The notes under the pieces are model-generated. The model ran no database searches, was not told the DNA's origin, and worked only from the letters and a program-made list of their open reading frames with translations. A program made the position numbers and the translations under genes. This document shows positions 1-8,670 of a stretch of DNA of 51,328 nucleotides, one piece after another; positions within the stretch are counted from its first letter, which is position 1, and every line of letters begins with the position of its first letter. This stretch comes from Candidatus Nanopelagicales bacterium (lineage in GTDB: Bacteria; Actinomycetota; Actinomycetes; S36-B12; CAIYMF01): positions 1 to 51,328 of the forward strand of contig JANXWJ010000282.1 of the NCBI GenBank assembly GCA_025351185.1, in the 5' to 3' direction.

Positions 1-25
1 GCTGTTTCCCGGCGCGGGAAACAGC
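1..25. terminator. Perfect 11-bp hairpin at left edge
   Basis: The arms GCTGTTTCCCG and CGGGAAACAGC flank a GCG loop. There is no T-run, as is common for actinobacterial terminators. It probably ends an unseen upstream gene. The inner arms and the following CCACACGA bases resemble the hairpin at 49007-49061, so this may be a partial copy of a repeated hairpin element cut by the window edge. Confidence 0.55.
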
Positions 26-101
26 CACACGACCAAGATCACGCGAGGTCCGGAGCTCGGCGGATGGGGTGGGCGGGTCAAGTTGGGGGGTGTTCACCCC
101 G

Positions 102-3100
102 ATGGGTGAGGGGGAGAGATGCGCGCTCGGCCGATCGCGCCTCCTGATGTCGTCCGGAGGAGGCACGCGCGTGGGGTGGGGTCACCGGTCCGTCGCGAGT
201 GCCGTCGCCGTCGCTGTTGCCACGTCCGTCGTCGCCCTGCCCGTGATCACCGGCCCGCAGGCATCGATCCGACCGGTCACCCCGGTCGTGACGCAGGTGG
301 CGCTCACGGGGATCGACCCGGCGGGGCTCAGCACCTCGATCGCGCCGGTGTCTGAGATCGATCCGGTGCCGACCAGCCGCGTGAACCTCGCGACTGTGCT
401 CGCGCCGGCCGTCGCCACCGTCGCCACGATCACGACGCCGTTCACCCTCGTCGGCGTCGACTGGACCGGAACGACTCCCGCAGGCACGACCGTGCAGGTG
501 CGCGTGCACGAGAACGGCGCGTGGAGCGACTGGTCGCGCCTCGACGTCGTCGCAGACCACGGACCGGACAGCGACTCGCTGGAGGCGCAGGACGTCAGCC
601 TCCGCACCGGCACCGAGCCGCTGATGACGGCACCTGGCTCCGACGGTGTGCAGGTACGCATCGACTCGGTCGGAGGCCGGCGCCCGACCGACGCCAAGAT
701 CACCCTCGTCGACCCGCAGAGCTCACCGGCCGACGCGACGGCTGAGCCGACGCCTCCATCGACCGCGCAGGCCGCCGGCGACCCGCTACGACCGGCCATC
801 ATCACCCGCGCGCAGTGGGGCGCGGACGAGTCGTTGCGCAGCCGAGGACCGATCTACACCGGACCGGTCAAGGTCGGCTTCGTCCACCACACCGCGTCGA
901 CTTCGAGCTACACCCCGGCACAGTCGACGGCTCAGATGCGTGCGCTGTACGCGTGGTACACCCTCGGCCTGCACTACAGCGACCTCGCCTACAACGTCCT
1001 GGTCGACCGCTACGGCCGTCTGTACGAAGGTCGAGCCGGCGGCCTGGACCGCAATGTGCTCGGCGGTCACACCGCCGGCTTCAACCAGAACACGTTCGCG
1101 GTCTCGGCCATCGGAAACTTCGACACCTACAACCCGCCCGCGTCTGCGGCCGACGCGATCGTCACAGCGATCGCAAAGCTGATGGCGTGGAAGCTCGCAC
1201 TCAACCACCGCGACCCCATGGGCACCGCGACCCTCGTCTCCGACAGTGCGGCCGGCACGTCGCGCTATGCCGTCGGTCAGAAGGCGACGGTCCCGGTCAT
1301 CTCCGGGCACCGAGACATCGGATCGACTGCCTGCCCGGGCCGCTATCTCGAGCAGTACGTGCCGCGCATCCGTGCCCTCGCCAAGACCTTGATGGGCACC
1401 CAGCTGCTCAATCCTGTCGTCGCTCCGTCAGTCGTCCCCTATGCCGGCACCGGCCCGACCCTCACGGCCACCACCACCGCAGCGGTCTCGTGGAAGCTCG
1501 AGGTCTTCTCGATCTGTCAGGACGCGCCGGTGCGCGTGCTCTCGGGGACGCAGAACTCGGCCGGCGCACTCGCGATCGCCTGGGACCAGAAGCGCAGCGA
1601 CGGCAGGCCCGCGCTCCCCGGCACCTATCGCCTCGTGCTGTCGGCGAGCCACGGTGCGCAGCAGGCATATCCCGCCGAGCTCCGCTCGGTCATCACCGCA
1701 ACAGCAACCTCTCCGCTCGGCCCATGCGCTCAGGCCGCCCGGCTCGCGTCGACCGAGAGGTACGCCGCCGCCGTCGAGACAGGTCGTCTCGTCGCTCCGA
1801 CGTCGCGCACTGTCGTCCTCGCGCCGGGCGACGACGCCGGCCTTCCCGAGGCCCTGCTCGCTGCTCCGCTCGCCGCGGTCAAGGCTGCGCCGCGCCTGCT
1901 GACGACACCGTCGTCGCTCCCGGCGGTCGTTGCCGCGGACATCACGGCCCGCAAGGTGACCACGGTCTATCTCGTGGGCAGCGCCACGCAGATCACGCCC
2001 GCGGTGGAGACCGCGCTGCGTGCTCGCGGCGTCACGACGATCGTGCGTCTCGTCGGAGTCGACCGCGCTTCGACCGCTGGAGCCGTCGCGGACGCGATGG
2101 GCGTCACCGGCTCTGCCGTCGGTGTCTCCTTCGACGCGGGGTCGTCGCTCGATCTCGCCACCGTCGCCGCGGCCGATGCTGCTGCTGCGGGTCGTCCGCT
2201 CCTCGTGCTCGGTCCTGCCACTCTCCCGGCAGCGACCATCGCGGCCGTCGCACGGCTCTCGATCACATCCGTCGTCGTGGTCGCGCCTCGCGCTCAGGCT
2301 TCTGACGCCGTCGTCGCCTCGCTCCCGGCGGGTGTTCGCGTCGCGGGTGCCGACGATGCAACCACCTCCAGAGCGCTCGCCGACCTGCTCGCGCCGTCGG
2401 CCGCACGGGTGATGGTGACGAAGGTCGGCGCGGTCGGTTGGCGAGCGGTGGCGGCCGGCGCCCTCCGACCGGTGCTGCTCACGACCTCGTCGACGTCCAC
2501 GACCCCGGTGGTCACCTGGATCGCGGCTCACGCCGACGTGATCCAGGTGCTGGCCGTGGGCACGTGGGGCGACTCGGCTCTCGCGGCATTCGCTTCCTCG
2601 ATCGGCACTCGCACGAGTGTCACGCCACCGCCTCCGACACCCCCCACCCCGGGCACGCCGCCGGCACCGCAGCCGCCGGTCGTGCTCGTGGTCCCCGCCA
2701 GCTTCTCATTCTCCGGCAGCGGCTTTGGGCACGGCGTGGGCCTGTCGCAGTACGGCGCTCGAGGTATGGCGCTCGAGGGATTCACCGGAACCCAGATCGC
2801 GCAGCACTACTACACCGGCACGACCGTGGCTTCAGTCGCCGACACCGCAAACATCCGCGTCAACATCGCGCACCTCAGCCCGACCGTGGTGCTGCGCACC
2901 GAGTCGCTCGCCGCCAAGGGTGGTGGGGTCGAGGTCACGGTCGCAGGGAAGCTGCCTGTCGTCGGTGGCGTGACCGACGTCTTCACGGTCACCGCAAAGG
3001 CAGGGGTCGTCACCGTGCGGCGCACTGGCAAGGGCGGGACGACCACTGTCGGCACCGGGCGCGACGTGAGCATCCGGTGGGCGGGTACGCGCTCGCCGGG

Positions 3101-4721
3101 CAAGGCCGGCACCGGCGCGACCCTCCTCGATGTCGCGTCGACCGTGACGGGTCTGAAGTCCTCCGGTCACCGCTATCGCTATGGCACCGTTGACATCGCG
3201 GCAACTGCGGCATCACCGAACACCCTCGAGGTCGTCAACTCGCTGCGCATCCACGACGAGTATCTCCTCGGCATCAGCGAGATGTCGTCGTCGTGGCCCC
3301 GTTCCGCGTTGCAGGCGCAGGTGCTCGCGGCCCGGTCCTATGCCCTGTCGAAGTACGGCACGGGGGGGATGCGCGCTGCCTGCCGGTGCCAGGTCGACAG
3401 CGGCAAGGGCCCCTATTTCGACCAGACCTTCGCGGGCTGGGCGAAGGAGTCGGGACCGATGGGGTCGGCGTGGCGTGCGGCGGTCTTCGCCACGATCGCC
3501 TCCGCGTCGACCGGTCGGGCGGTGCTGTCCGGCGGCAGACCGATCACCGCGTTCTACTTCTCCGCCTCGGGCGGTTCCACCCAGTCGTCGCAGGACGTCT
3601 GGGTGACTCCGCTCGCCTATGTGCAGTCGGTCGACGACCACTGGAGCATGGACCCGTCGGTGCCGTGGTCGCAGTGGTCGCCGCAGGTGCGCACCCAGGT
3701 GCAGGTCGCCGCTGCCTTCGGGCTTGCCGACGTCGTACGCATCGACCTCTCCGTGCGCACCGCAGCCGGCGGCGTCAAGGTTGCCACCGCATGGTCGTCG
3801 AAGGGCGTGAGCTCCTCGATCACCGGCGAGGTGCTGCGCACCCGCCTCGCCCTGCCGAGCACGTGGGTCTGGCGGGCGCTCGAGAGTGCGACCGGTGACC
3901 CGATCACCAGTGCGGTGCGTGTCGCCTCCGCCGTGACGTCGGCCGACGTCGTCATCGCTCCCGCCGCATCTCCGGTGCTGATGGCGGTGGCGCAGAACCT
4001 CGGTGCGCAGAAGGGCTGGCCGGTGCTGCTCGTGCAGCCGACCGGCGTGCCGACCGCGACGCGCGCAGAGCTGCTGAGGCGCAGAGCATCTCGGATCCAC
4101 ATCGTCGGGACGACCGCCGACGTTCCGGCTGCGGTGGTTGCCTCGCTCACGGCGCTGAGCCCCTCGGTCACCCGCTATGCCGGGGCGACCGTGTCCGACG
4201 TGTCGGTCACGGTCGCAGGACAGCTCGGGCTGCGTACTGGCACGCAGGCCATGGTGTCGTCGGCCACGGACCCGCTCGGCTCCGTGCTCGCATCGGCGAC
4301 GGCGTCGGCCTCGCGTCGGGCGTTCGTCGTCGTGCCCGGCGGCAGCCGCGCGGCACCCGCCGTGGCCACGTATCTCGGTGCGCTGAGGCCGGTGCGCACC
4401 AGCGTGGTCGGGTCGACGGCGTCGGTCGCGAGCGTGATCTTCGCGGCGTGGAAGGGGAGCGTACGGGTGACCGGTGCGAACTCCATCGAGGTGTCGTCGA
4501 ACGTCCTCGCAACCCTCGGCGCGACCACTCCGAGGCGACTCGTCCTGACGACATCGACGGGCGCCACCAGGGCCCTCCTGTCGGCGCCCGGCGCACCCCT
4601 GGTCGTCGTGACGACCGGGCTGCCCGCAACTGCATCGGGTTTCCTGCAGCGCGGGATCACGACGGTCGTGTCGACACCGGGAGTTGCGGCAGCCGTCGTG
4701 ACGGCAGCCCGGCGCGCCTGA
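102..4721 (+). CDS. Secreted PGRP-type amidase / SpoIID / cell-wall-binding protein
   Basis: A predicted exported cell-wall protein of about 1540 residues. Numbered from the upstream GTG at 69, an N-terminal Ala/Val-rich signal segment (about residues 45-60) is followed by an N-acetylmuramoyl-L-alanine amidase (PGRP/Amidase_2) domain at about 255-440, with candidate zinc histidines in VHHTA (273-274) and SGHRD (414). A FlgD-like Ig segment and cell-wall-binding-2 repeats (about 555-850) come next. A SpoIID/LytB domain begins at GFGHGVGLSQYGARG (about 885) and contains SEMSSSWPRSALQAQVLAARSYA (quoted in parts: SEMSSSWP, ALQAQVLAARSYA). More CwB2-like repeats fill the C-terminus. ATG 102 was chosen for the G-run 11 nt upstream; ATG 147 and GTG 69 are alternatives. 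The amidase fold predicts cleavage of the MurNAc-L-Ala bond; SpoIID suggests glycan-strand processing. Confidence 0.85.
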   Translation: MGEGERCALGRSRLLMSSGGGTRVGWGHRSVASAVAVAVATSVVALPVITGPQASIRPVTPVVTQVALTGIDPAGLSTSIAPVSEIDPVPTSRVNLATVLAPAVATVATITTPFTLVGVDWTGTTPAGTTVQVRVHENGAWSDWSRLDVVADHGPDSDSLEAQDVSLRTGTEPLMTAPGSDGVQVRIDSVGGRRPTDAKITLVDPQSSPADATAEPTPPSTAQAAGDPLRPAIITRAQWGADESLRSRGPIYTGPVKVGFVHHTASTSSYTPAQSTAQMRALYAWYTLGLHYSDLAYNVLVDRYGRLYEGRAGGLDRNVLGGHTAGFNQNTFAVSAIGNFDTYNPPASAADAIVTAIAKLMAWKLALNHRDPMGTATLVSDSAAGTSRYAVGQKATVPVISGHRDIGSTACPGRYLEQYVPRIRALAKTLMGTQLLNPVVAPSVVPYAGTGPTLTATTTAAVSWKLEVFSICQDAPVRVLSGTQNSAGALAIAWDQKRSDGRPALPGTYRLVLSASHGAQQAYPAELRSVITATATSPLGPCAQAARLASTERYAAAVETGRLVAPTSRTVVLAPGDDAGLPEALLAAPLAAVKAAPRLLTTPSSLPAVVAADITARKVTTVYLVGSATQITPAVETALRARGVTTIVRLVGVDRASTAGAVADAMGVTGSAVGVSFDAGSSLDLATVAAADAAAAGRPLLVLGPATLPAATIAAVARLSITSVVVVAPRAQASDAVVASLPAGVRVAGADDATTSRALADLLAPSAARVMVTKVGAVGWRAVAAGALRPVLLTTSSTSTTPVVTWIAAHADVIQVLAVGTWGDSALAAFASSIGTRTSVTPPPPTPPTPGTPPAPQPPVVLVVPASFSFSGSGFGHGVGLSQYGARGMALEGFTGTQIAQHYYTGTTVASVADTANIRVNIAHLSPTVVLRTESLAAKGGGVEVTVAGKLPVVGGVTDVFTVTAKAGVVTVRRTGKGGTTTVGTGRDVSIRWAGTRSPGKAGTGATLLDVASTVTGLKSSGHRYRYGTVDIAATAASPNTLEVVNSLRIHDEYLLGISEMSSSWPRSALQAQVLAARSYALSKYGTGGMRAACRCQVDSGKGPYFDQTFAGWAKESGPMGSAWRAAVFATIASASTGRAVLSGGRPITAFYFSASGGSTQSSQDVWVTPLAYVQSVDDHWSMDPSVPWSQWSPQVRTQVQVAAAFGLADVVRIDLSVRTAAGGVKVATAWSSKGVSSSITGEVLRTRLALPSTWVWRALESATGDPITSAVRVASAVTSADVVIAPAASPVLMAVAQNLGAQKGWPVLLVQPTGVPTATRAELLRRRASRIHIVGTTADVPAAVVASLTALSPSVTRYAGATVSDVSVTVAGQLGLRTGTQAMVSSATDPLGSVLASATASASRRAFVVVPGGSRAAPAVATYLGALRPVRTSVVGSTASVASVIFAAWKGSVRVTGANSIEVSSNVLATLGATTPRRLVLTTSTGATRALLSAPGAPLVVVTTGLPATASGFLQRGITTVVSTPGVAAAVVTAARRA

Positions 4722-4744
4722 CACTTCGTCCCTGCTCGTCGCTG

Positions 4745-5485
4745 TCAGCTCAGGACGGCGTCGCAGCGCTCCCGCTCGGCGACTGCTGCGATCCCCGCGA
4801 CGTCGAGCCCTGTCGCGTCGAGGAGCACCACGGAGCCGCCGACCGTGAGGGGCACGGCGAGCAGGGCGAGCGCCGAGACCTCGTCGAGGCCCCGGGTGCA
4901 CAGCAGTCGTCCACCGCTCATCAGGCCGAGGGACGACGCGAGGACTGCCGCGTCCTCGAGAGCCGCGGACTGGGTCCACGTGCGGTCGCCGAGCCGCAGC
5001 CACGGCGAGTCGCCGGTCACGTCGTCATAGGGCGTGAAGCGGTCACCGTGCACCCGCACCTCCAGGGCCGCGTCGAGCACGCCGGTCGGGAGGGGGACGG
5101 TGAACGGGAGACCGAACGGGTGAAGCGACGTGGCGAGCGTGATCGGTGCTTGCGCCGAGTCGAGGGTGTGCCGGCTGAGGACCGCGACCTCGACGGCGTG
5201 GTCGGCCGGGTCGCCCTCGAGCCAGGCGGTGCACCCCGTCATCGCGCAGGCGCCGAGCCAGACGCTCGCCTGCCAGTGCAGCGGGAGTCGAAGGGCCACC
5301 AGCGATTCGGCCGTCACGTCGGCGTCGTCTCGGAGCAGGTTGGCCGCCTTGGCGACGTTGTTCTCGAACGTCCGCACCGACAGCTCCGTGCGTGCGCCGT
5401 CGACGCTGAGGTAGGTCACGAGCGGCTGCGCGGCGTCGCCTGCGAGCAGCGCCGCGAGGGCTGCACGGACGGTCAGGACTGTCAT
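4745..5485 (-). CDS. TIGR03089 family protein (AMP-binding-like)
   Basis: A 246-residue protein resembling the truncated acyl-adenylate-forming family TIGR03089 of Actinobacteria. The N-terminal part (TYLSVDGARTELSVRTFENN, then the NLLRDDADV and LHWQASVWLGACAMTGC segments) looks like the start of an AMP-binding enzyme. The full-length adenylation core and C-terminal lid are absent, so the reaction is unknown. ATG 5485 follows a G-rich ribosome site (GGGGGG, spacing about 4-5). It is divergent from manC with only about 50 bp between the starts, and convergent with the amidase gene: CTGACA/TGTCAG arms at 4718-4723 and 4743-4748 span both stop codons and may be a weak shared terminator. Family assignment is from recall of sequence style; function is not established. 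Confidence 0.8.
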   Translation of the reverse strand: MTVLTVRAALAALLAGDAAQPLVTYLSVDGARTELSVRTFENNVAKAANLLRDDADVTAESLVALRLPLHWQASVWLGACAMTGCTAWLEGDPADHAVEVAVLSRHTLDSAQAPITLATSLHPFGLPFTVPLPTGVLDAALEVRVHGDRFTPYDDVTGDSPWLRLGDRTWTQSAALEDAAVLASSLGLMSGGRLLCTRGLDEVSALALLAVPLTVGGSVVLLDATGLDVAGIAAVAERERCDAVLS

Positions 5486-5534
5486 CCCCCCAACGTACGG
5501 CGTGGCCCACCGCACCCATGTGGGAGACTCAGGC

Positions 5535-6617
5535 GTGCTCGAAGCCGTCCTTCTTGTCGGTGGGCAGGGAACGCGTCTGCGTCCGCTCACCGTGACCACG
5601 CCCAAGCCGATGCTGCCCGTCGCGGGTGTGCCGTGCACGGAGCACCAGATAGCGCGGGCCCGCGAGGCGGGCGTCACGCGGGTCATCCTCGGGACGTCGT
5701 ACAAGCCCGAGGTCTTCTCGGCCTATTTCGGTGACGGGTCCCGGTTCGGCGTCGAGCTGGTCTACGTCACGGAAGACGTGCCGATGGGCACGGGCGGCGC
5801 GATCCGTCATGTAGCGCCGTATCTCGAGAGCGGGCCGGACGAGCCGGTCCTCGTCTTCAACGGCGACATCCTCTCCGGCCACGACATCGCCGGTCAGGTC
5901 AAGCGCTGGCGCGCCGACGATGCCGACGTCTCGCTCTACCTCACGCGGGTCGAGGACCCGCGCGCCTACGGCCTCGTCCCGACCGACGACGACGGCCGAG
6001 TGCTGCAGTTCCTCGAGAAGCCGGCGACGGCAGAGGAGTGCGTGACCGACCAGATCAATGCCGGCTGCTACGTCTTCCGGCGCTCGCTCATCGACCAGAT
6101 CCCGATCGGGCGTCCGGTGTCGGTCGAGCGGGAGACCTTCCCGGGCCTGCTTGTGGCCGGCGCGACGGTGACCGGTTTCGTCGACGAGGGCTACTGGCTC
6201 GACCTCGGCACGCCGCTCGCGTTCGTCCAAGGATCGCGTGACCTCGTCACCGGCCTCGCACCGAGCCCGGCGCTGCCGGGACCGGTCGGCGACTTCCTCG
6301 TGCTGCCGGGTGCGGAGGTCGAGCCCGACGCCGTCCTCACCGGCGGCACCTGTGTCGGTGCCGGTGCGACAGTCGGGTCAGGCGCTGTCGTGGACGGCTC
6401 GTCGCTGTTCGACGGCGCGATGGTCGCCTCCGGCGCGCACGTGCGCGACTCGGTCATCGGGTCGGGTGCGATCATCGGCGCCGGTGCGTTCCTCGATGGC
6501 GTCGTCGTCGGTGACCGCGCGATGATCGGCCCCGGCAACGAGCTCGTACGCGGAGCCCGGGTCTGGCCCGGCGTCGCCCTCGGCGAGACAGCCGTCCGCT
6601 TCTCCTCCGACCGCTGA
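5535..6617 (+). CDS. manC: Mannose-1-phosphate guanylyltransferase-like nucleotidyltransferase
   Basis: A 360-residue NDP-sugar pyrophosphorylase expected to make GDP-mannose (or another NDP-hexose) from hexose-1-P and NTP. The signature VGGQGTRLRP (8-17) and KPMLP (24-28) form the nucleotide site, and FNGDIL and VDEGYWLDLGTP are typical of the catalytic domain. From about 245 on, hexapeptide-style repeats (GTCVGAGATVGSGAVV, VIGSGAIIGAGAFL) form a left-handed beta-helix. GTG 5535 is chosen because GGGAG lies 8 nt upstream; ATG 5502 would add 11 residues. Its length and its neighbourhood with fbiA-fbiB match mycobacterial Rv3264c. Base specificity cannot be read from the sequence, but manA and manB in the same window favour mannose. 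Confidence 0.85.
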   Translation: MLEAVLLVGGQGTRLRPLTVTTPKPMLPVAGVPCTEHQIARAREAGVTRVILGTSYKPEVFSAYFGDGSRFGVELVYVTEDVPMGTGGAIRHVAPYLESGPDEPVLVFNGDILSGHDIAGQVKRWRADDADVSLYLTRVEDPRAYGLVPTDDDGRVLQFLEKPATAEECVTDQINAGCYVFRRSLIDQIPIGRPVSVERETFPGLLVAGATVTGFVDEGYWLDLGTPLAFVQGSRDLVTGLAPSPALPGPVGDFLVLPGAEVEPDAVLTGGTCVGAGATVGSGAVVDGSSLFDGAMVASGAHVRDSVIGSGAIIGAGAFLDGVVVGDRAMIGPGNELVRGARVWPGVALGETAVRFSSDR

Positions 6618-6625
6618 GGGCCCCC

Positions 6626-6685
6626 GAGCTACTGCCGATTCCATAGTTGTGCGCAGTGAATCCCGGGATTCGGGCAGTAGCTCGA
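6626..6685. terminator. Long inverted repeat after manC
   Basis: The arms CGAGCTACTGCC (6626-6637) and GGCAGTAGCTCG (6674-6685) are perfect 12-bp complements. The 36-nt interior holds the perfect palindrome GAATCCCGGGATTC (6659-6672). It sits between the manC stop and the glycosylase start, so a terminator is the simplest reading, but the second palindrome is more structure than a terminator needs. Confidence 0.55.
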
Positions 6686-6705
6686 GGGCGTGAGAGCGTG
6701 GGGTC

Positions 6706-7626
6706 ATGAGTGCGGGCCTCACGCGGGTGTGGCGTCCGGGCTGGCCCGTGAGCCTGGGTCACACGCTCGGCTCGCTGCGTCGAGGATCGGGAGACCCTGC
6801 GTTTCACCGTGACGACGCGCGAGCGCTGTGGCGCACGATGCGCACCCCCGATGGTCCTGCCACCCAGCGACTCGTCGCGACCGACGACATCGTGACGTCG
6901 ACCTCGTGGGGGCCAGGTGCCACCTGGGCCGCCGACCGGCTGCCGCGCATGCTGGGTGCGGGTGACGATGTGTCGTCGTTCGACCCCTCGCACCATCCGT
7001 TGGTTGCCGAGCAGTGGCGTCGGGTCGGCGCCGGGATGCGCACACCGGCGGTCGGCTGCGTCCTCGAGACGCTCGTCGCGGCGGTGATCGAGCAGCGGGT
7101 GACGGGGCTCGAGGCCCGACGGGCCTGGCGCTGGCTGTTGACGGCGTACGGCGAGCCCGCTCCTGGCCCCGCACCCGAGGGCATGAGGGTCTTCCCGCTG
7201 CCGGAGGTCCTCGCCCTCGTGCCGTCGTGGGAGTGGCACCGCGCCGGCGTCGATGGCTCGCGGGCGGCCACCGTGATGCGGGTGGTGTCCTACGCCGGCC
7301 GGCTCGAGCAGTGCGACGACCTGAGCCACGCGGATGCACGTGCCCGCATGCACGCGGTTCCAGGGGTCGGGGGGTGGACCTCCGCGGAGGTCGCGTCGCG
7401 ATCCCTGGGAGACCCTGACGCCGTGAGCTTCGGTGATTTCCACGTCGCCAAGAACGTTGTGTACGCGCTTACATCAGAGACTGATGGTACGGATGACCGG
7501 TTGGCCGAGGTGCTAGCGCCCTGGCAGGGTCATCGCGGGCGCGTGGTGCGCCTCGTCGAGATGACCGGGATCTCGCGGCCCGCGCGCGGTCCTCGCTACA
7601 GCCCCAGGGACTTTCGCAGCATGTAG
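6706..7626 (+). CDS. DNA-3-methyladenine glycosylase II-like (HhH-GPD)
   Basis: A 306-residue base-excision repair glycosylase of the AlkA/HhH-GPD superfamily, expected to remove alkylated purines from DNA in the cytoplasm. The conserved core runs from AVGCVLETLVAAVIEQRVTG through the helix-hairpin-helix VPGVGGWTSAEV (about 219-230) to the catalytic Asp at about 244 in VSFGDFHVAKNV. The N-terminal 110 residues resemble the AlkA beta domain. ATG 6706 follows a GTGGGG stretch very closely, so the start is reasonable but the ribosome site is poor. It is a stand-alone transcription unit bounded upstream by the 6626-6685 inverted repeat. Confidence 0.85.
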   Translation: MSAGLTRVWRPGWPVSLGHTLGSLRRGSGDPAFHRDDARALWRTMRTPDGPATQRLVATDDIVTSTSWGPGATWAADRLPRMLGAGDDVSSFDPSHHPLVAEQWRRVGAGMRTPAVGCVLETLVAAVIEQRVTGLEARRAWRWLLTAYGEPAPGPAPEGMRVFPLPEVLALVPSWEWHRAGVDGSRAATVMRVVSYAGRLEQCDDLSHADARARMHAVPGVGGWTSAEVASRSLGDPDAVSFGDFHVAKNVVYALTSETDGTDDRLAEVLAPWQGHRGRVVRLVEMTGISRPARGPRYSPRDFRSM

Positions 7627-7801
7627 GTGAATGTTGGAGCACCGTCCCGACGTCCGAAATCCGAGCAGCTGCGGGGATGGCAACGATGTCATCGCCGAAC
7701 TTCGGCCGATCTGTCGCGCCTGCGTGCAACACCTGCAACACGTGCTCTACCGTTCCAGCTACTAGGGGACTCGGGGTCCGTGAGGCAGGGGAGGCACACA
7801 G

Positions 7802-8047
7802 GTGTTGGGTGGGAGCCACGAGCACATGTTCTACGCGCACGAGGATCCACGATGGCTGGTGTGCGACTGCGGCCAGCTCGCCGTTCGCACCCGCACCTCG
7901 AACGGCCAGGCGGCCGTGCGACTGATCGATCCGCCGCAGCCCGCGTTCCGGCACCTGTCGGTGTCCGACCTCTGCACCGAGCTCCGGTCGAGCGACCAAC
8001 GACCGACCGAGGTCACGACGTTCACCCTCGAGCGCCAGCCTGCCTGA
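7802..8047 (+). CDS. Small CDCG-motif protein of unknown function
   Basis: An 81-residue protein whose GTG start is preceded by AGGGGAGG at 8-nt spacing, a strong ribosome site. It contains HEDPRWLVCDCGQLAVRTRT, a possible half zinc-ribbon or metal/thiol site, followed by a charged C-terminus. No family is recognised. It ends just before a strong hairpin (8058-8102). The 175 bp upstream (7627-7801) shows no gene, only a short direct repeat GCAACAC at 7732 and 7741 and a probable promoter. Confidence 0.6.
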   Translation: MLGGSHEHMFYAHEDPRWLVCDCGQLAVRTRTSNGQAAVRLIDPPQPAFRHLSVSDLCTELRSSDQRPTEVTTFTLERQPA

Positions 8048-8057
8048 CCCAGCTCGC

Positions 8058-8102
8058 CGACGGACCCCCACCGCCCACCTGGGCGTCGTGGGGGGTCCGT
8101 CG
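8058..8102. terminator. Bidirectional terminator hairpin
   Basis: CGACGGACCCCCA (8058-8070) pairs with the complementary TGGGGGGTCCGTCG (8089-8102) apart from one extra G. It lies between two converging genes, so it can serve both strands. Confidence 0.75.
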
Positions 8103-8144
8103 CTTGCTGTCGGCCCCGCAGCACCCGGGCCAGGGGTGGAGGGG

Positions 8145-8639
8145 TCAGCGGGCGAGGGCCAGGAGGTCGTCGAGGGACTTGGTGATGAGTGGGCTGAAGT
8201 CGCCGATGACGGCGAGCTGCACCAAGGTGCCGCCGTTGCTGCGCGGGTGGATGAAGACCTCGGACCACATCCCCGTCGGGTCGTGGTGCAGGCCGAAGTG
8301 CGCGATGCCGTGGGAGTCGAGCACGGCGACCGCCCGATCGAGGTCGTCGACGCCGAAGGTCAGGTGGTGCGGCCCGCCCCGGCCGCCGGTGGCGGCGAAG
8401 AACCGGTCGAAGAACGTGGAGCCGGGCGACGGCGCCATCAGCTCGATCTTGCCGTCGCCGAGCGCGAACACGGCGGTGACCGCACCGATCGGCAGGAGCT
8501 CGCCGTAGAGGTAGGTCCCGCCCATCATGTCCCGCCAGAAGGTCACGAGCGGGGCGAGCGACGGTCCCGCGATCGCTGTGTGGTCATAGCGGGCGCCGAC
8601 CGCCACCAGCACCGGCGTCAGTGCGGTCACGTCGTCCAC
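8145..8639 (-). CDS. VOC family (glyoxalase-fold) protein
   Basis: A 164-residue vicinal-oxygen-chelate protein with two beta-alpha-beta-beta-beta modules. Candidate metal ligands are His20 (RYDHTA), Glu66 (KIELMAP) and His91/92 (HHLTFGVDDL). The position where methylmalonyl-CoA epimerases and glyoxalase I carry a final Glu reads GTLVQL, with Gln141, so the metal site is altered and the reaction uncertain. GTG 8639 has GAAGGAG just upstream. It ends at the shared hairpin 8058-8102 and follows fbiB on the same strand after 31 nt, so it may be read from the fbiA-fbiB transcript. Confidence 0.75.
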   Translation of the reverse strand: MDDVTALTPVLVAVGARYDHTAIAGPSLAPLVTFWRDMMGGTYLYGELLPIGAVTAVFALGDGKIELMAPSPGSTFFDRFFAATGGRGGPHHLTFGVDDLDRAVAVLDSHGIAHFGLHHDPTGMWSEVFIHPRSNGGTLVQLAVIGDFSPLITKSLDDLLALAR

Positions 8640-8670
8640 TGCACTCCTTCAGGTCGATGGGCAAACTGCG

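Noticed and set aside
3213-5003. Long minus-strand reading frame opposite the amidase gene
   Set aside because: Arg/Gly/His-rich translation without domains, antisense to clear coding sequence; typical of high-GC DNA.
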